Shown here piece by piece: positions 37,046 through 46,911 of a DNA stretch of 64,000 nucleotides; within the stretch, counting starts at the first letter, position 1; every line of letters begins with the position of its first letter. The DNA comes from Streptomyces sp. S4.7 (GTDB lineage: Bacteria > Actinomycetota > Actinomycetes > Streptomycetales > Streptomycetaceae): positions 1,612,001-1,676,000 of the forward strand of contig NZ_CP048397.1 of the NCBI RefSeq assembly GCF_010384365.1, given 5' to 3'. A program made the position numbers and the translations under genes. Below the pieces are notes generated by a model. That model made no database searches. It was not told the origin of the DNA and worked only from the letters and a program-made list of their open reading frames with translations.

Positions 37046-39346
37046 ATGGCCAGCAAGCCGCCCTCGGGTGACCCGGTCCAGGACGCACCGCAGGTCGCCG
37101 CCCCCCGGCACAGCGCCGCCGGGCTGCCCGCCGTCGCGCATTCGCTGCGGGTCGCCCAGCAGCAGATGGGCGTCACCCGCGCGGCGCGGACGCTGCTCAA
37201 GGTCAACCAGAAGGACGGCTTCGACTGTCCGGGCTGCGCCTGGCCGGAGGGCGACCACCGGCACACCGCGGAGTTCTGCGAGAACGGCGCGAAGGCGGTC
37301 GCCGAGGAGGCGACGCTGCGCCGGGTGACGCCCGACTTCTTCGCCGCGCACCCGGTGGCCGATCTGGCGACCCGCAGCGGCTACTGGCTGGGGCAGCAGG
37401 GCCGTGTCACCCGGCCGATGCTCCTGGAGCGCGGCGCGGGCGGGAGCGACGGCGGGGACCGGTACGAACCGGTGGGCTGGGAGCGCGCGTTCGCGATCAT
37501 CGCCGAGGAACTGCGGGCACTGGACTCCCCCGACGAGGCGCTGTTCTACACCTCGGGACGTACGAGCAACGAGGCGGCCTTCCTCCTCCAGCTGTTCGCC
37601 CGCGAGTTCGGCACGAACAATCTGCCGGACTGCTCCAACATGTGCCACGAGTCGTCCGGTTCGGCGCTCGCCGAGACCCTGGGCGTCGGCAAGGGCAGCG
37701 TCTCCCTGGAGGACCTGCACCGGGCCGACCTGATCATCGTGGCCGGGCAGAACCCGGGGACCAACCACCCCCGGATGCTCTCCGCCCTGGAGAAGGCCAA
37801 ATCCGCGGGCGCGAAGATCATCTCGGTCAACCCGCTGCCCGAGGCCGGCCTGGAGCGGTTCAAGAATCCGCAGACCCCGCAGGGCATGGTCAAGGGCGCG
37901 GCGCTGGCCGACCTCTTCCTCCAGATCCGCATCGGCGGCGACCAGGCCCTGTTCCGGCTGCTCAACAAGCTGATCCTCGACGCGGCGAAGGCCGACCCGG
38001 CCGTGGTCGACGAGGCGTTCGTCGCCGAACACACCCACGGCTTCGAGGAGTTCGCCGCCGCGACGCGCGCCGCGGACTGGGACGAGACCCTCACCGCGAC
38101 GGGCCTCGAACGGGACGACATCGAGCGCGCGCTGGCCATGGTGCTGGCGTCGAAGCGCACCATCGTCTGCTGGGCGATGGGCCTCACCCAGCACAAGCAC
38201 TCCGTCGCGACCATCCGCGAGGTCGTCAACTTCCTGCTGCTGCGCGGCAACATCGGCCGGCCCGGCGCCGGGGTGTGCCCCGTACGCGGCCACTCCAACG
38301 TCCAGGGCGACCGCACCATGGGCATCTTCGAGCGGCCCGCGCCGGCGTTCCTCGACGCCCTGGACCGGGAGTTCGGCATCACCTCTCCGCGCCACCACGG
38401 CTACGACGTCGTACGGGCCATCCGCGCCCTGCGCGACGGCGACGCGAAGGTCTTCTTCGCCATGGGCGGCAACTTCGTCTCGGCGTCGCCGGACACCGAG
38501 GTGACCGAGGCGGCGATGCGCACCGCGCGGCTCACCGTGCATGTCTCGACCAAGCTCAACCGCTCGCACGCGGTGACCGGCGCGCGCGCCCTGATACTGC
38601 CCACCCTCGGCCGTACCGACAAGGACGTGCAGGCGGGCGGCAGGCAGATAGTGACCGTGGAGGACTCGATGGGCATGGTGCACGCCTCACGCGGCAACCT
38701 CGCCCCCGCGAGCCCCCACCTGCTGTCCGAGCCGGCGATCGTCGCCCGGCTGGCGCGGGCCGTCCTCGGCCCCGAGTCGCCGACTCCGTGGGAGGAGTTC
38801 GAGAAGGACTACGCGTCGATCCGCGACCGCATCTCGCGAGTCGTTCCCGGCTTCGAGGACTTCAACGCGCGCGTCGCGGAGCCCGGCGGGTTCCGGCTTC
38901 CGCACGCCCCGCGCGACGAACGCCGCTTCCCCACCGCCACCGGCAAGGCCAACTTCACGGCGGCGCCCGTCGAGTACCCGGAGCTGCCCGCGGGCCGGCT
39001 GCTGCTCCAGACACTGCGCTCGCACGACCAGTACAACACCACGATCTACGGCCTGGACGACCGCTACCGGGGCATCAAGGGCGGCCGTCGCGTCGTCCTG
39101 GTGAACGCGGACGACGCCCGCGAACTGGGCCTGGCCGACGGCTCGTACACGGATCTGGTCGGTGAGTGGAGGGACGGCGTCGAGCGGCGCGCCCGCGGTT
39201 TCCGGGTGGTGCACTACCCCACGGCCCGCGGCTGCGCCGCCGCCTACTACCCGGAGACGAACGTGCTGGTGCCGCTGGACTCGACGGCCGACACGAGCAA
39301 CACCCCGGCGAGCAAGTCCGTCGTGGTGCGCTTCGAGCAGCGCTGA
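37046..39346 (+). CDS. FdhF/YdeP-family molybdopterin oxidoreductase
   Basis: 766 aa. It matches the YdeP branch of formate-dehydrogenase-like proteins: DGFDCPGCAWPEGDHRHTAEFCENG near the start, YTSGRTSNEAAFLLQLFAREFG, NNLPDCSNMCHESSGSALAETLGVG, IIVAGQNPGTNHPRML, and NIGRPGAGVCPVRGHSNVQGDRTMG, all of which line the molybdopterin site. The classical N-terminal [4Fe-4S] CxxCxxxC is incomplete. No Tat signal is seen, so it is cytoplasmic. E. coli YdeP acts in acid resistance, but the substrate is unknown. ATG 37046 follows GGGAGAG. Confidence 0.9.
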   Translation: MASKPPSGDPVQDAPQVAAPRHSAAGLPAVAHSLRVAQQQMGVTRAARTLLKVNQKDGFDCPGCAWPEGDHRHTAEFCENGAKAVAEEATLRRVTPDFFAAHPVADLATRSGYWLGQQGRVTRPMLLERGAGGSDGGDRYEPVGWERAFAIIAEELRALDSPDEALFYTSGRTSNEAAFLLQLFAREFGTNNLPDCSNMCHESSGSALAETLGVGKGSVSLEDLHRADLIIVAGQNPGTNHPRMLSALEKAKSAGAKIISVNPLPEAGLERFKNPQTPQGMVKGAALADLFLQIRIGGDQALFRLLNKLILDAAKADPAVVDEAFVAEHTHGFEEFAAATRAADWDETLTATGLERDDIERALAMVLASKRTIVCWAMGLTQHKHSVATIREVVNFLLLRGNIGRPGAGVCPVRGHSNVQGDRTMGIFERPAPAFLDALDREFGITSPRHHGYDVVRAIRALRDGDAKVFFAMGGNFVSASPDTEVTEAAMRTARLTVHVSTKLNRSHAVTGARALILPTLGRTDKDVQAGGRQIVTVEDSMGMVHASRGNLAPASPHLLSEPAIVARLARAVLGPESPTPWEEFEKDYASIRDRISRVVPGFEDFNARVAEPGGFRLPHAPRDERRFPTATGKANFTAAPVEYPELPAGRLLLQTLRSHDQYNTTIYGLDDRYRGIKGGRRVVLVNADDARELGLADGSYTDLVGEWRDGVERRARGFRVVHYPTARGCAAAYYPETNVLVPLDSTADTSNTPASKSVVVRFEQR

Positions 39347-39365
39347 CGGAACAGACCCGGCCTGC

Positions 39366-39381
39366 CTAAGCGTTCGCTCAG
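39366..39381. promoter_or_regulatory. TetR-type operator-like palindrome upstream of thioesterase gene
   Basis: CTAAGCGTTCGCTCAG is an almost perfect 16-bp palindrome (one mismatch in the outer arms). It resembles operators of TetR regulators of fatty-acid and phenylacetate genes (AGCGnnCGCT core). It lies 88 bp before the thioesterase ATG, close to a GATAAG that could be a -10 element. Confidence 0.5.
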
Positions 39382-39468
39382 TCATCTGATAAGACGGTGC
39401 GGACCAGCGCACCGAACAAGGTGCATTGAACACCTGTCGCATCACGAAGCCGATCGGAGCCGGACCCC

Positions 39469-39972
39469 ATGGGTGAACAGCCCACAGCGAACGACCAGAC
39501 AGCACCCACGTTCCCGCAGGAGGTCATCGACGAGTACGCGCCGTACGACATGGACCTGACGTCGTTCTTCTCCGCCGGCAACCTCGGCACCCGGATGGGC
39601 CTGGTGGTCACCGAGGCGTCCGCCGACCGCGTCGTCGCCACCATGCCCGTCGAGGGCAACACCCAGCCGTACGGACTGCTGCACGGCGGCGCCTCGGCCG
39701 TACTCGCCGAGACCCTCGGCTCCATCGGCGCGATGCTCCACGGCGGGCGCAACAAGATCGCCGTGGGAGTGGACCTCAACTGCACCCATCACCGCGCCGC
39801 ACGCCACGGGGTGGTGACCGGCGTCGCCACCCCGGTCCACCGCGGCCGGTCCACCGCGACGTACGAGATCGTCATCACCGACGAGCAGGACAAGCGGGTG
39901 TGCACGGCCCGGCTGACGTGTCTGCTCCAGAGCGGCGACGGCACCTCCTTCATCCCGACAAAAGAGGCTTGA
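39469..39972 (+). CDS. PaaI-family hotdog thioesterase
   Basis: 167 aa. A single hotdog domain: NLGTRMGLVVTEASADRVVATMPVEGNTQPYGLLHGGASAVLAETLGSIGA, with catalytic HGG and the Glu on the central helix. NCTHHRAARHGVVTGVATPVHRGRSTATYEIVITDE forms the strands that follow. Such enzymes hydrolyse acyl-CoA thioesters, including phenylacetyl-CoA or menaquinone-pathway intermediates. Specificity cannot be read from the sequence. ATG 39469 has GGAGCC 9 nt upstream. A TetR-type palindrome lies in front. Confidence 0.88.
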   Translation: MGEQPTANDQTAPTFPQEVIDEYAPYDMDLTSFFSAGNLGTRMGLVVTEASADRVVATMPVEGNTQPYGLLHGGASAVLAETLGSIGAMLHGGRNKIAVGVDLNCTHHRAARHGVVTGVATPVHRGRSTATYEIVITDEQDKRVCTARLTCLLQSGDGTSFIPTKEA

Positions 39973-40241
39973 GCCGAACCTCAAGGGGACCTCAAGCGGG
40001 CCGGGGGAAGCGTCGAACGGGCTTCTCCCGGCCGGCGGTGACCAACAGGTGAGACGCGGGACGGCCGTCCGACCGCCGCGAAACACAGCCGAAACGAAGG
40101 CCCGCAAAGCACGTCGCGGCGCACCGGCCATCCGCCGGACCCCGCACGGGAGGGCCAGGTCGGAACCCCGATGGTGACGTTATGTAACGCCTTGCGGTGC
40201 GATCCATTGTCCTGTCGCACGATGCGCACTAGCGTCGGCAC

Positions 40242-40838
40242 ATGAGCGGTATCGGCCCCGTCGAACCGGGCGAGTACACCTATCACCACCCGCAGGCCCC
40301 GCTCGCCGCGGCGACGCCGGTCCCCGTCCGCCTCACCGTGCCTCCGCGCCACCGCCGCAAGGCCGCGCTTGCCGCCGCCGCGACCGTCACCGCGGGCGTG
40401 TGCGTGTACGTCCTCAACGCCCCCGAGCCACCGCCCGCGCCGCCACCGCCCTGGCCCTCGCAGGTCGTCGGCTTCAACTACGCCGGAGCCTCCGCCGAGG
40501 CCGACCGCCCCGGCGCGTTCACCTTCGACATCGACATCTCCACCGAACCCGGCCGGCGGGTGACGATCGACGCCGTCACCCAGCCCTCGGCGGCGCTCGC
40601 CGTGTCCACCCTGCCGTCCGCACCCTTCACCGTGGAGCCCGGCGGATCCCGCCAGGTACAGGTGACCGTCTACGTGCTCGACTGCGGGGAAGTGCCGCGG
40701 AACGCCGGACTGCCTTTCCTGGATGTCACCCTGCGTAACGAACGGGCGGTCCAGAAACAGAGCCGCATCCTCGGCGGCGGCTACCCGGAAGACCTCGGCG
40801 CGGCCATCGAAAAGGCCTGCGACCGTCCCGCTCCGTAA
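40242..40838 (+). CDS. Membrane-anchored protein of unknown function
   Basis: 198 aa. After an ~50-residue cytoplasmic Pro/Val/Ala-rich start, a basic stretch (PPRHRRKAA) and one hydrophobic helix (LAAAATVTAGVCVYVL) look like a signal anchor. A Pro-rich hinge and about 125 outside residues with beta-strand character (FTFDIDISTEPGRRVTIDAV; VQVTVYVLDCGEVP) follow, ending with a Cys. I do not recognise a family. ATG 40242 has no ribosome binding site (TCGGCAC precedes it). The ~270 bp on each side contain no gene that I can support. Confidence 0.65.
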   Translation: MSGIGPVEPGEYTYHHPQAPLAAATPVPVRLTVPPRHRRKAALAAAATVTAGVCVYVLNAPEPPPAPPPPWPSQVVGFNYAGASAEADRPGAFTFDIDISTEPGRRVTIDAVTQPSAALAVSTLPSAPFTVEPGGSRQVQVTVYVLDCGEVPRNAGLPFLDVTLRNERAVQKQSRILGGGYPEDLGAAIEKACDRPAP

Positions 40839-41108
40839 CCGGCCGGTTACCGTTACGGTCCTGCTGGTTCTCAGCATATGGACTTCCGAACGGTCTCAAA
40901 TCACACGTCTTTCCCTTCCCGGCCGGGCTTCACCGCGCCCCCGTCATAACAAGAGCGTCACATCATGGGCCGCACCTCTGCACCACCCCCACCAGCGCGC
41001 TTAGAGTCACGGCCAGTCACCGCGCCACCGGATTACTTATCAGTTCGGTTCCAGCGCTCGACCCGGCTTCTCAATCAGGGACAGCCGTGCCAGGGGAAAG
41101 GACTGATC

Positions 41109-42353
41109 GTGCGTCACCGTTCCTTGTTCATAGTCACCACTGCGGTCACCGTAGGAGCCCTCACGCTGTCCGCTTGCGGCTCCCGCGACGACAGCAGCGA
41201 AGGAGGCAGCGGCGGCGGCGGAGAGACGACCGTCGTCATCGGCCTCGACGCGCCGCTGACCGGAGACCTCTCCGCGCTCGGCCAGGGCATCAAGAACTCC
41301 GCCGACCTCGCCGTCAAGACGGCCAACAAGAACAACGAAGTCGAAGGCGTCACCTTCAAGCTGGAGGCGCTCGACGACGTTGCCCAGGCCGCGACCGGCC
41401 AGCAGAACGCCACCAAGCTCGTCGGCGACGACGAGGTCATGGGTGTCGTCGGCCCCCTGAACTCCGACGTCGGCCAGTCGATGCAGAAGGTCTTCGCCAA
41501 CGACAACCTGGTCCAGGTGTCGCCCGCCAACACCAACCCCGAGCTCACGCAGGGCAAGGACTGGCAGGCCGGCAAGAAGGTCCGCGGCTTCGACACGTAC
41601 TTCCGCACGTCGACCACGGACGCCATCCAGGGCCCGTACGCCGCGCAGTACATGTTCAACGACAAGAAGCTCAAGAAGGTCTATGTCATCGATGACAAGA
41701 AGACCTACGGAGCCGGTCTGGCCGCCACCTTCTCCACCGAGTTCAAGAAGCTCGGCGGCAAGGTAGTGGGCACCGACCACATCAACCCGGACGACAAGGA
41801 CTTCTCGTCCGTGGCGAGCAAGGTCGCGCAGACCGACGCCGAGTTCGTCTACTACGGCGGCGAGTACCCGGCCGGCGCCCCGCTGGCCAGCCAGATCAAG
41901 AACGCCGGCGCCAAGATCCCCACCGTCGGTGGTGACGCTCTCTTCAGCGCCGAGTACATCAAGCTGGGCAAGAAGAACTCCGAAGGCGACTTCGCCAGCT
42001 CCGTGGGCGCGCCCCTGGAGACCCTGGAGACCGCCAAGAAGTTCATCGCGGACTACTCGGCCGGCGGCTACGACGGCGCCTTCGAGGCGTACGGCGGCTA
42101 CTCCTACGACTCCACCTGGGCGATCATCCAGGCGGTCAAGGCCGTCGTCGAGAAGAACGACGGCAAGCTGCCCGGCGACGTCAAGGACGCGCGCAAGCAG
42201 ATCACCGAGGCCATGCAGGACGTCAAGTTCGACGGAGTCACCGGATCGGTCGGCTTCGACGAGTTCGGCGACACCGTGAACAAGCAGCTCTCCCTCTACG
42301 AGGTCAAGGGCGGCAAGCACGTCCCCGTCAAGACGGGCGTGTTCGAGGGCTGA
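41109..42353 (+). CDS. livJ: Branched-chain amino-acid ABC transporter, substrate-binding lipoprotein
   Basis: 414 aa. Signal peptide with lipobox TLSACG (Cys near residue 21), so the mature protein is a membrane-anchored lipoprotein; a Gly/Ser-rich linker follows. Two periplasmic-binding lobes of the Leu/Ile/Val type are evident: VVIGLDAPLTGDLSALGQGI, TNPELTQGKDW, FRTSTTDAIQGPYAAQYM, and WAIIQAVKAVVEKN. It presents branched-chain amino acids to LivHMGF. GTG 41109 follows AAAGGA by 6 nt; the frame upstream is non-coding. A strong hairpin separates it from livH, and in such operons it is often the most abundant product. Confidence 0.95.
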   Translation: MRHRSLFIVTTAVTVGALTLSACGSRDDSSEGGSGGGGETTVVIGLDAPLTGDLSALGQGIKNSADLAVKTANKNNEVEGVTFKLEALDDVAQAATGQQNATKLVGDDEVMGVVGPLNSDVGQSMQKVFANDNLVQVSPANTNPELTQGKDWQAGKKVRGFDTYFRTSTTDAIQGPYAAQYMFNDKKLKKVYVIDDKKTYGAGLAATFSTEFKKLGGKVVGTDHINPDDKDFSSVASKVAQTDAEFVYYGGEYPAGAPLASQIKNAGAKIPTVGGDALFSAEYIKLGKKNSEGDFASSVGAPLETLETAKKFIADYSAGGYDGAFEAYGGYSYDSTWAIIQAVKAVVEKNDGKLPGDVKDARKQITEAMQDVKFDGVTGSVGFDEFGDTVNKQLSLYEVKGGKHVPVKTGVFEG

Positions 42354-42391
42354 CCGGGCTGACCAGCCCTCCCTCCATATAGGACCTACCA

Positions 42392-42423
42392 CCGCGCGGG
42401 GGCGCCACAGCGCCCCCGCGCGG
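42392..42423. terminator. Strong hairpin between livJ and livH (attenuator)
   Basis: A perfect 14-bp GC stem (CCGCGCGGGGGCGC at 42392-42405, complement at 42410-42423) with a 4-nt loop lies 39 bp after livJ and 34 bp before livH. Placed inside the operon, it probably lowers permease and ATPase expression relative to livJ, or stabilises the livJ 3' end. Confidence 0.8.
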
Positions 42424-42457
42424 CCGTATCTGACCCCACTCATTCGGAGGCCCCGCG

Positions 42458-43387
42458 GTGAACGATCTGCCGCAGCAACTTGCCAACGGCCTGCTACTCG
42501 GCGCGCTGTACGGACTCATCGCAATCGGTTACACGATGGTCTATGGCATAGTCCAGCTCATCAATTTCGCCCATGGCGAGATATTCATGATCGGCGGCTT
42601 CGGTGCGCTGACAGCATTCCTCTGGCTGCCCGACGGCACCAGCCTGCTCATCGCGCTGCCCCTCATGATCCTCATGGCGATGGCCTGCTCCGTGCTCGTC
42701 GCTGTAGGAGCCGAACGCTTCGCCTACCGGCCCCTGCGCAACGCACCCAGGCTCGCACCACTGATCACCGCGATCGGCCTCTCCATCGCACTGCAGCAAG
42801 CGGTCTGGGCCTTCTACCCCGACGCCACGAAGTCCAGGCCGTTCCCCGAATTCGAAGGCGGCCGACTCGACTTCGGCGCCTTCGCCATCAGCCGCGGCGA
42901 CCTCTTCCTGCTCATCGCCGCCCCCCTGTGCATGATCACCCTCGGCTTCTTCGTCTCCAAGACCCGCACCGGGCGCGCCATGCAGGCCACGTCGCAGGAC
43001 CCGGACACGGCCAAGCTGATGGGCATCAACACCGACCGCATCATCGTCACCGCCTTCGCGATCGGAGCGGCCTTCGCCGCCATCGCCGCCGTCGCCCACG
43101 GCCTCAAGTACGGCGAGGTCAACTTCAAGATGGGCTTCATCGCCGGACTCAAGGCGTTCACCGCCGCGGTCCTCGGCGGTATCGGCAACATCTACGGCGC
43201 CATGATCGGCGGACTCGTCCTCGGCCTCTCCGAGGCCATGGCCACCGCCTACATCGAGAACATCCCCGGCATGTCCCAGCTCGGCGGCGGCGCCTGGAAG
43301 GACGTGTGGGCGTTCGTCCTCCTCATTCTCGTCCTGCTGCTGAGGCCCCAGGGTCTGCTCGGCGCACGCGTCTCGGATAGGGCGTGA
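42458..43387 (+). CDS. livH: Branched-chain amino-acid ABC transporter permease LivH
   Basis: 309 aa, about eight transmembrane helices. Typical start LANGLLLGALYGLIAIGYTMVYGIVQLINFAHGE and the coupling segment GRAMQATSQDPDTAKLMGINTDRIIVTAFAIGAAFAAIAAV (EAA-like loop contacting the ATPases). It forms the membrane channel with LivM. GTG 42458 follows CGGAGGCCCC. Its stop overlaps the LivM start (GTGA), so the two are coupled. Confidence 0.95.
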   Translation: MNDLPQQLANGLLLGALYGLIAIGYTMVYGIVQLINFAHGEIFMIGGFGALTAFLWLPDGTSLLIALPLMILMAMACSVLVAVGAERFAYRPLRNAPRLAPLITAIGLSIALQQAVWAFYPDATKSRPFPEFEGGRLDFGAFAISRGDLFLLIAAPLCMITLGFFVSKTRTGRAMQATSQDPDTAKLMGINTDRIIVTAFAIGAAFAAIAAVAHGLKYGEVNFKMGFIAGLKAFTAAVLGGIGNIYGAMIGGLVLGLSEAMATAYIENIPGMSQLGGGAWKDVWAFVLLILVLLLRPQGLLGARVSDRA

Positions 43388-45189
43388 CACCGATGACCAC
43401 GACAATCGACAAAACCGCGACCCCCGCCCCCGGCCCGAACCCCCCGGTCATCGGCCTGCCCCTGTCGGCAGCCCGCGCCGGCACCGGCATCGGCGCGATC
43501 GCCACCTTCGCGAGCACCTTCCTCGCCTGGACCTGGACCGCGGCCTTCCCCGGCGACCTCAGCGTCACCGGATACCCCGGCGGCCTCCAGGTACTCACGC
43601 TCACCGGCGCGATCCTGACGCTCCTGTTCGTCCTCGCCGGCTACGAGATCCGCGGTCTGCGCTGGCTCTCACCCGCCGGCAAGAACGGGCCCGCCCTCCT
43701 CTTCGCCCTCGGCACGTTCGTCACCACCTGGTTCACCGTGATCGCCATCACCGTGGACCTCGGCGGGCTCGCCAACCTCGAACCCGGCGCCTACGTCGCG
43801 GCAGTGGCCTCACTGATCGCCCTCGTCGCCGCGCTCGGACTGCCCTCCGACGTCGCCGCCGAAAGCACCGGCACCAACGCCTGGCAGCGGTTCGTCCACT
43901 GCTTCAAGGCCCCCGTGCCCAAGGAAGCGACGGCGCTCCCCGGCTGGGCCGAAATCCTCATCATCGCCGTCTCGTTCGGCCTCGGTCTGTACGTCTTCAC
44001 GTACGGGATCGACATCGACTCCGACAACCCCCAGCTGTTCATCGGCTTCCTCATCCTCGTCGGATTCGGCGCCACGGCGATCTCCCGCGCCGGCCTCAAC
44101 CGCCGCCTCGCGGGCCTCACCAGCAAGCACAAGAACGTCACCGTGACCGCGGCCTTCGTCGCCGCGTTCGCCTTCCCGTTCACCCAGAGCAACGACGCGT
44201 ACGCCACCATCGGCACGAACATCCTGATCTTCGCCACCGTCGCCCTGGGCCTCAACGTCGTCGTCGGCCTCGCCGGCCTCCTCGACCTCGGATACGTCGC
44301 GTTCCTCGGCGTCGGCGCCTACACGGCCGCCCTCGTCTCCGGCTCGCCGTCCTCCACGATCGGCCTGCACCTGCCGTTCTGGGCCGCGGTCCTGTGCGGC
44401 GCCGCCGCCTCACTGATCTTCGGTGTCGTCATCGGCGCGCCCACACTGCGCCTGCACGGCGACTACCTCGCCATCGTCACCCTCGGCTTCGGTGAGATCT
44501 TCCGCATCACGATGCAGAACCTCGACGGCTCCTCCGGCCCCGACGTCACCAACGGATCCAACGGCATCCCCAACATCCCGGACCTCGAACTCTTCGGGTT
44601 CAACCTCGGGGAGTCCCATACGATCCTGGGGATGGAGCTGGGCAGGTTCTCCAACTACTACCTGCTCATGCTCCTGTTCACCATCGTCGTGGTGACCGTC
44701 TTCCGCCGCTCCGACCAGTCCCGCATCGGCCGCGCCTGGGTCGCCATCCGCGAGGACGAGACAGCCGCCAGGGCCATGGGCATCAACGCCTTCCGGCTCA
44801 AGCTGCTCGCCTTCGCCCTCGGCGCCACCCTCGCCGGCATGGCCGGCACCGTACAGGCACACGTGACCTTCACCGTCACACCCGCCCAGTACAAGTTCGT
44901 CGAGGCCGTACCGCCGAACTCCGCCTTCCTGCTCGCCGCCGTCATCCTCGGCGGCATGGGCACGGTCAGCGGACCGCTCATCGGCGCGGCGCTGCTCTAC
45001 CTCATCCCGGCGAAGCTCCAGTTCATGGCCGACTACCAGCTCCTGCTCTTCGGCCTCGCGCTCATCCTCCTCATGCGCTTCCGCCCCGAGGGCCTCATCG
45101 CCGACCGCAGGAAGCAGCTGGAATTCCACGAGACCGGGCAACTCGACGCCCCCACGGGCGATATCGGCCTCAAAAAGGCGGGGGTGTGA
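43384..45189 (+). CDS. livM: Branched-chain amino-acid ABC transporter permease LivM, extended N-terminus
   Basis: 601 aa, about 200-250 longer than typical LivM. The first ~260 residues add about five extra hydrophobic helices with soluble loops (AIATFASTFLAWTWTAAFPGD, LFIGFLILVGFGATAISRAGL). The conserved core starts around residue 270 (NVVVGLAGLLDLGYVAFLGVGAYTAAL) and includes LRLHGDYLAIVTLGFGEIFRI and GRAWVAIREDETAARAMGINAFRLKLLAFALGA, the ATPase-contact loop. GTG 43384 overlaps livH; ATG 43393 is an alternative. Similar extensions occur in actinobacteria. livG follows after 4 bp. Confidence 0.93.
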   Translation: MTPMTTTIDKTATPAPGPNPPVIGLPLSAARAGTGIGAIATFASTFLAWTWTAAFPGDLSVTGYPGGLQVLTLTGAILTLLFVLAGYEIRGLRWLSPAGKNGPALLFALGTFVTTWFTVIAITVDLGGLANLEPGAYVAAVASLIALVAALGLPSDVAAESTGTNAWQRFVHCFKAPVPKEATALPGWAEILIIAVSFGLGLYVFTYGIDIDSDNPQLFIGFLILVGFGATAISRAGLNRRLAGLTSKHKNVTVTAAFVAAFAFPFTQSNDAYATIGTNILIFATVALGLNVVVGLAGLLDLGYVAFLGVGAYTAALVSGSPSSTIGLHLPFWAAVLCGAAASLIFGVVIGAPTLRLHGDYLAIVTLGFGEIFRITMQNLDGSSGPDVTNGSNGIPNIPDLELFGFNLGESHTILGMELGRFSNYYLLMLLFTIVVVTVFRRSDQSRIGRAWVAIREDETAARAMGINAFRLKLLAFALGATLAGMAGTVQAHVTFTVTPAQYKFVEAVPPNSAFLLAAVILGGMGTVSGPLIGAALLYLIPAKLQFMADYQLLLFGLALILLMRFRPEGLIADRRKQLEFHETGQLDAPTGDIGLKKAGV

Positions 45190-45193
45190 CCCA

Positions 45194-46092
<899 letters not shown>

Positions 46093-46096
<4 letters not shown>

Positions 46097-46809
46097 CCGC
46101 ACTACTGGAGGTGGAGGACCTCAAGGTCGCCTACGGCAAGATCGAAGCCGTCAAGGGCATCTCCTTCAGCGTCGAAGCCGGTCAGATCGTCACGCTCATC
46201 GGCACCAACGGCGCGGGCAAGACGACCACGCTGCGCACCCTGTCCGGGCTGCTCAAGCCCTCCGGCGGCCGGATCGTCTTCGACGGCCAGCCGCTGAACG
46301 GCGTCGGCGCGCACAAGATCGTCGCGATGGGCCTCGCGCACTCCCCCGAGGGCCGCAGGATCTTCCCGCGGCTCACGATCGCGGAGAACCTCAAGCTCGG
46401 CGCCTTCCTCCGGAAGGACACCGCCGGGATCGAGAAGGACATCAAGCGCGCCTACGAACTGTTCCCGATCCTCGGCGAACGCAGCAAGCAGGCGGCGGGC
46501 ACCCTCTCCGGCGGCGAGCAGCAGATGCTCGCCATGGGCCGGGCGCTGATGTCGCAGCCCAAGCTACTCATGCTGGACGAGCCGTCCATGGGACTCTCGC
46601 CGATCATGATGCAGAAGATCATGGCGACGATCGCCGAGCTGAAGTCGCAGGGCACGACGATCCTCCTCGTCGAGCAGAACGCCCAGGCGGCGCTGTCACT
46701 GGCCGACCAGGGCCATGTGATGGAGGTCGGCAAGGTCGTGCTCTCGGGCACCGGACAGGACCTGCTGGTCGACGAGTCGGTACGCAAGGCGTACCTGGGC
46801 GAGGACTGA
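46093..46809 (+). CDS. livF: Branched-chain amino-acid ABC transporter ATPase LivF
   Basis: 238 aa, usual length. Walker A LIGTNGAGKTTTLRTLSG, signature GTLSGGEQQMLAMGRALMS and Walker B KLLMLDEPSMGLSPIMM are intact, followed by LLVEQNAQAALSLADQGHVM. It pairs with LivG to power the permease. GTG 46093 overlaps the livG stop (GTGA); AGGAG lies upstream. A long frame upstream of GTG overlaps livG and is not coding. Confidence 0.95.
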
Positions 46810-46825
46810 ACCGCAGGCACGGATA

Positions 46826-46866
46826 CGAGAAGGCCCGCGCCCCCGAGGGGGTCGCGGGCCTTCTCG
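46826..46866. terminator. Hairpin terminator of liv operon and pdtaR
   Basis: A 14-bp stem (CGAGAAGGCCCGCG at 46826-46839, complement at 46853-46866), extended by GC pairs inside, lies between convergent livF and pdtaR. It can end both transcripts. Confidence 0.85.
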
Positions 46867-46911
46867 CGTACGCGGGTCGGCTTCGCGGACGCCGTGACCG
46901 TGCGGGGGCGT

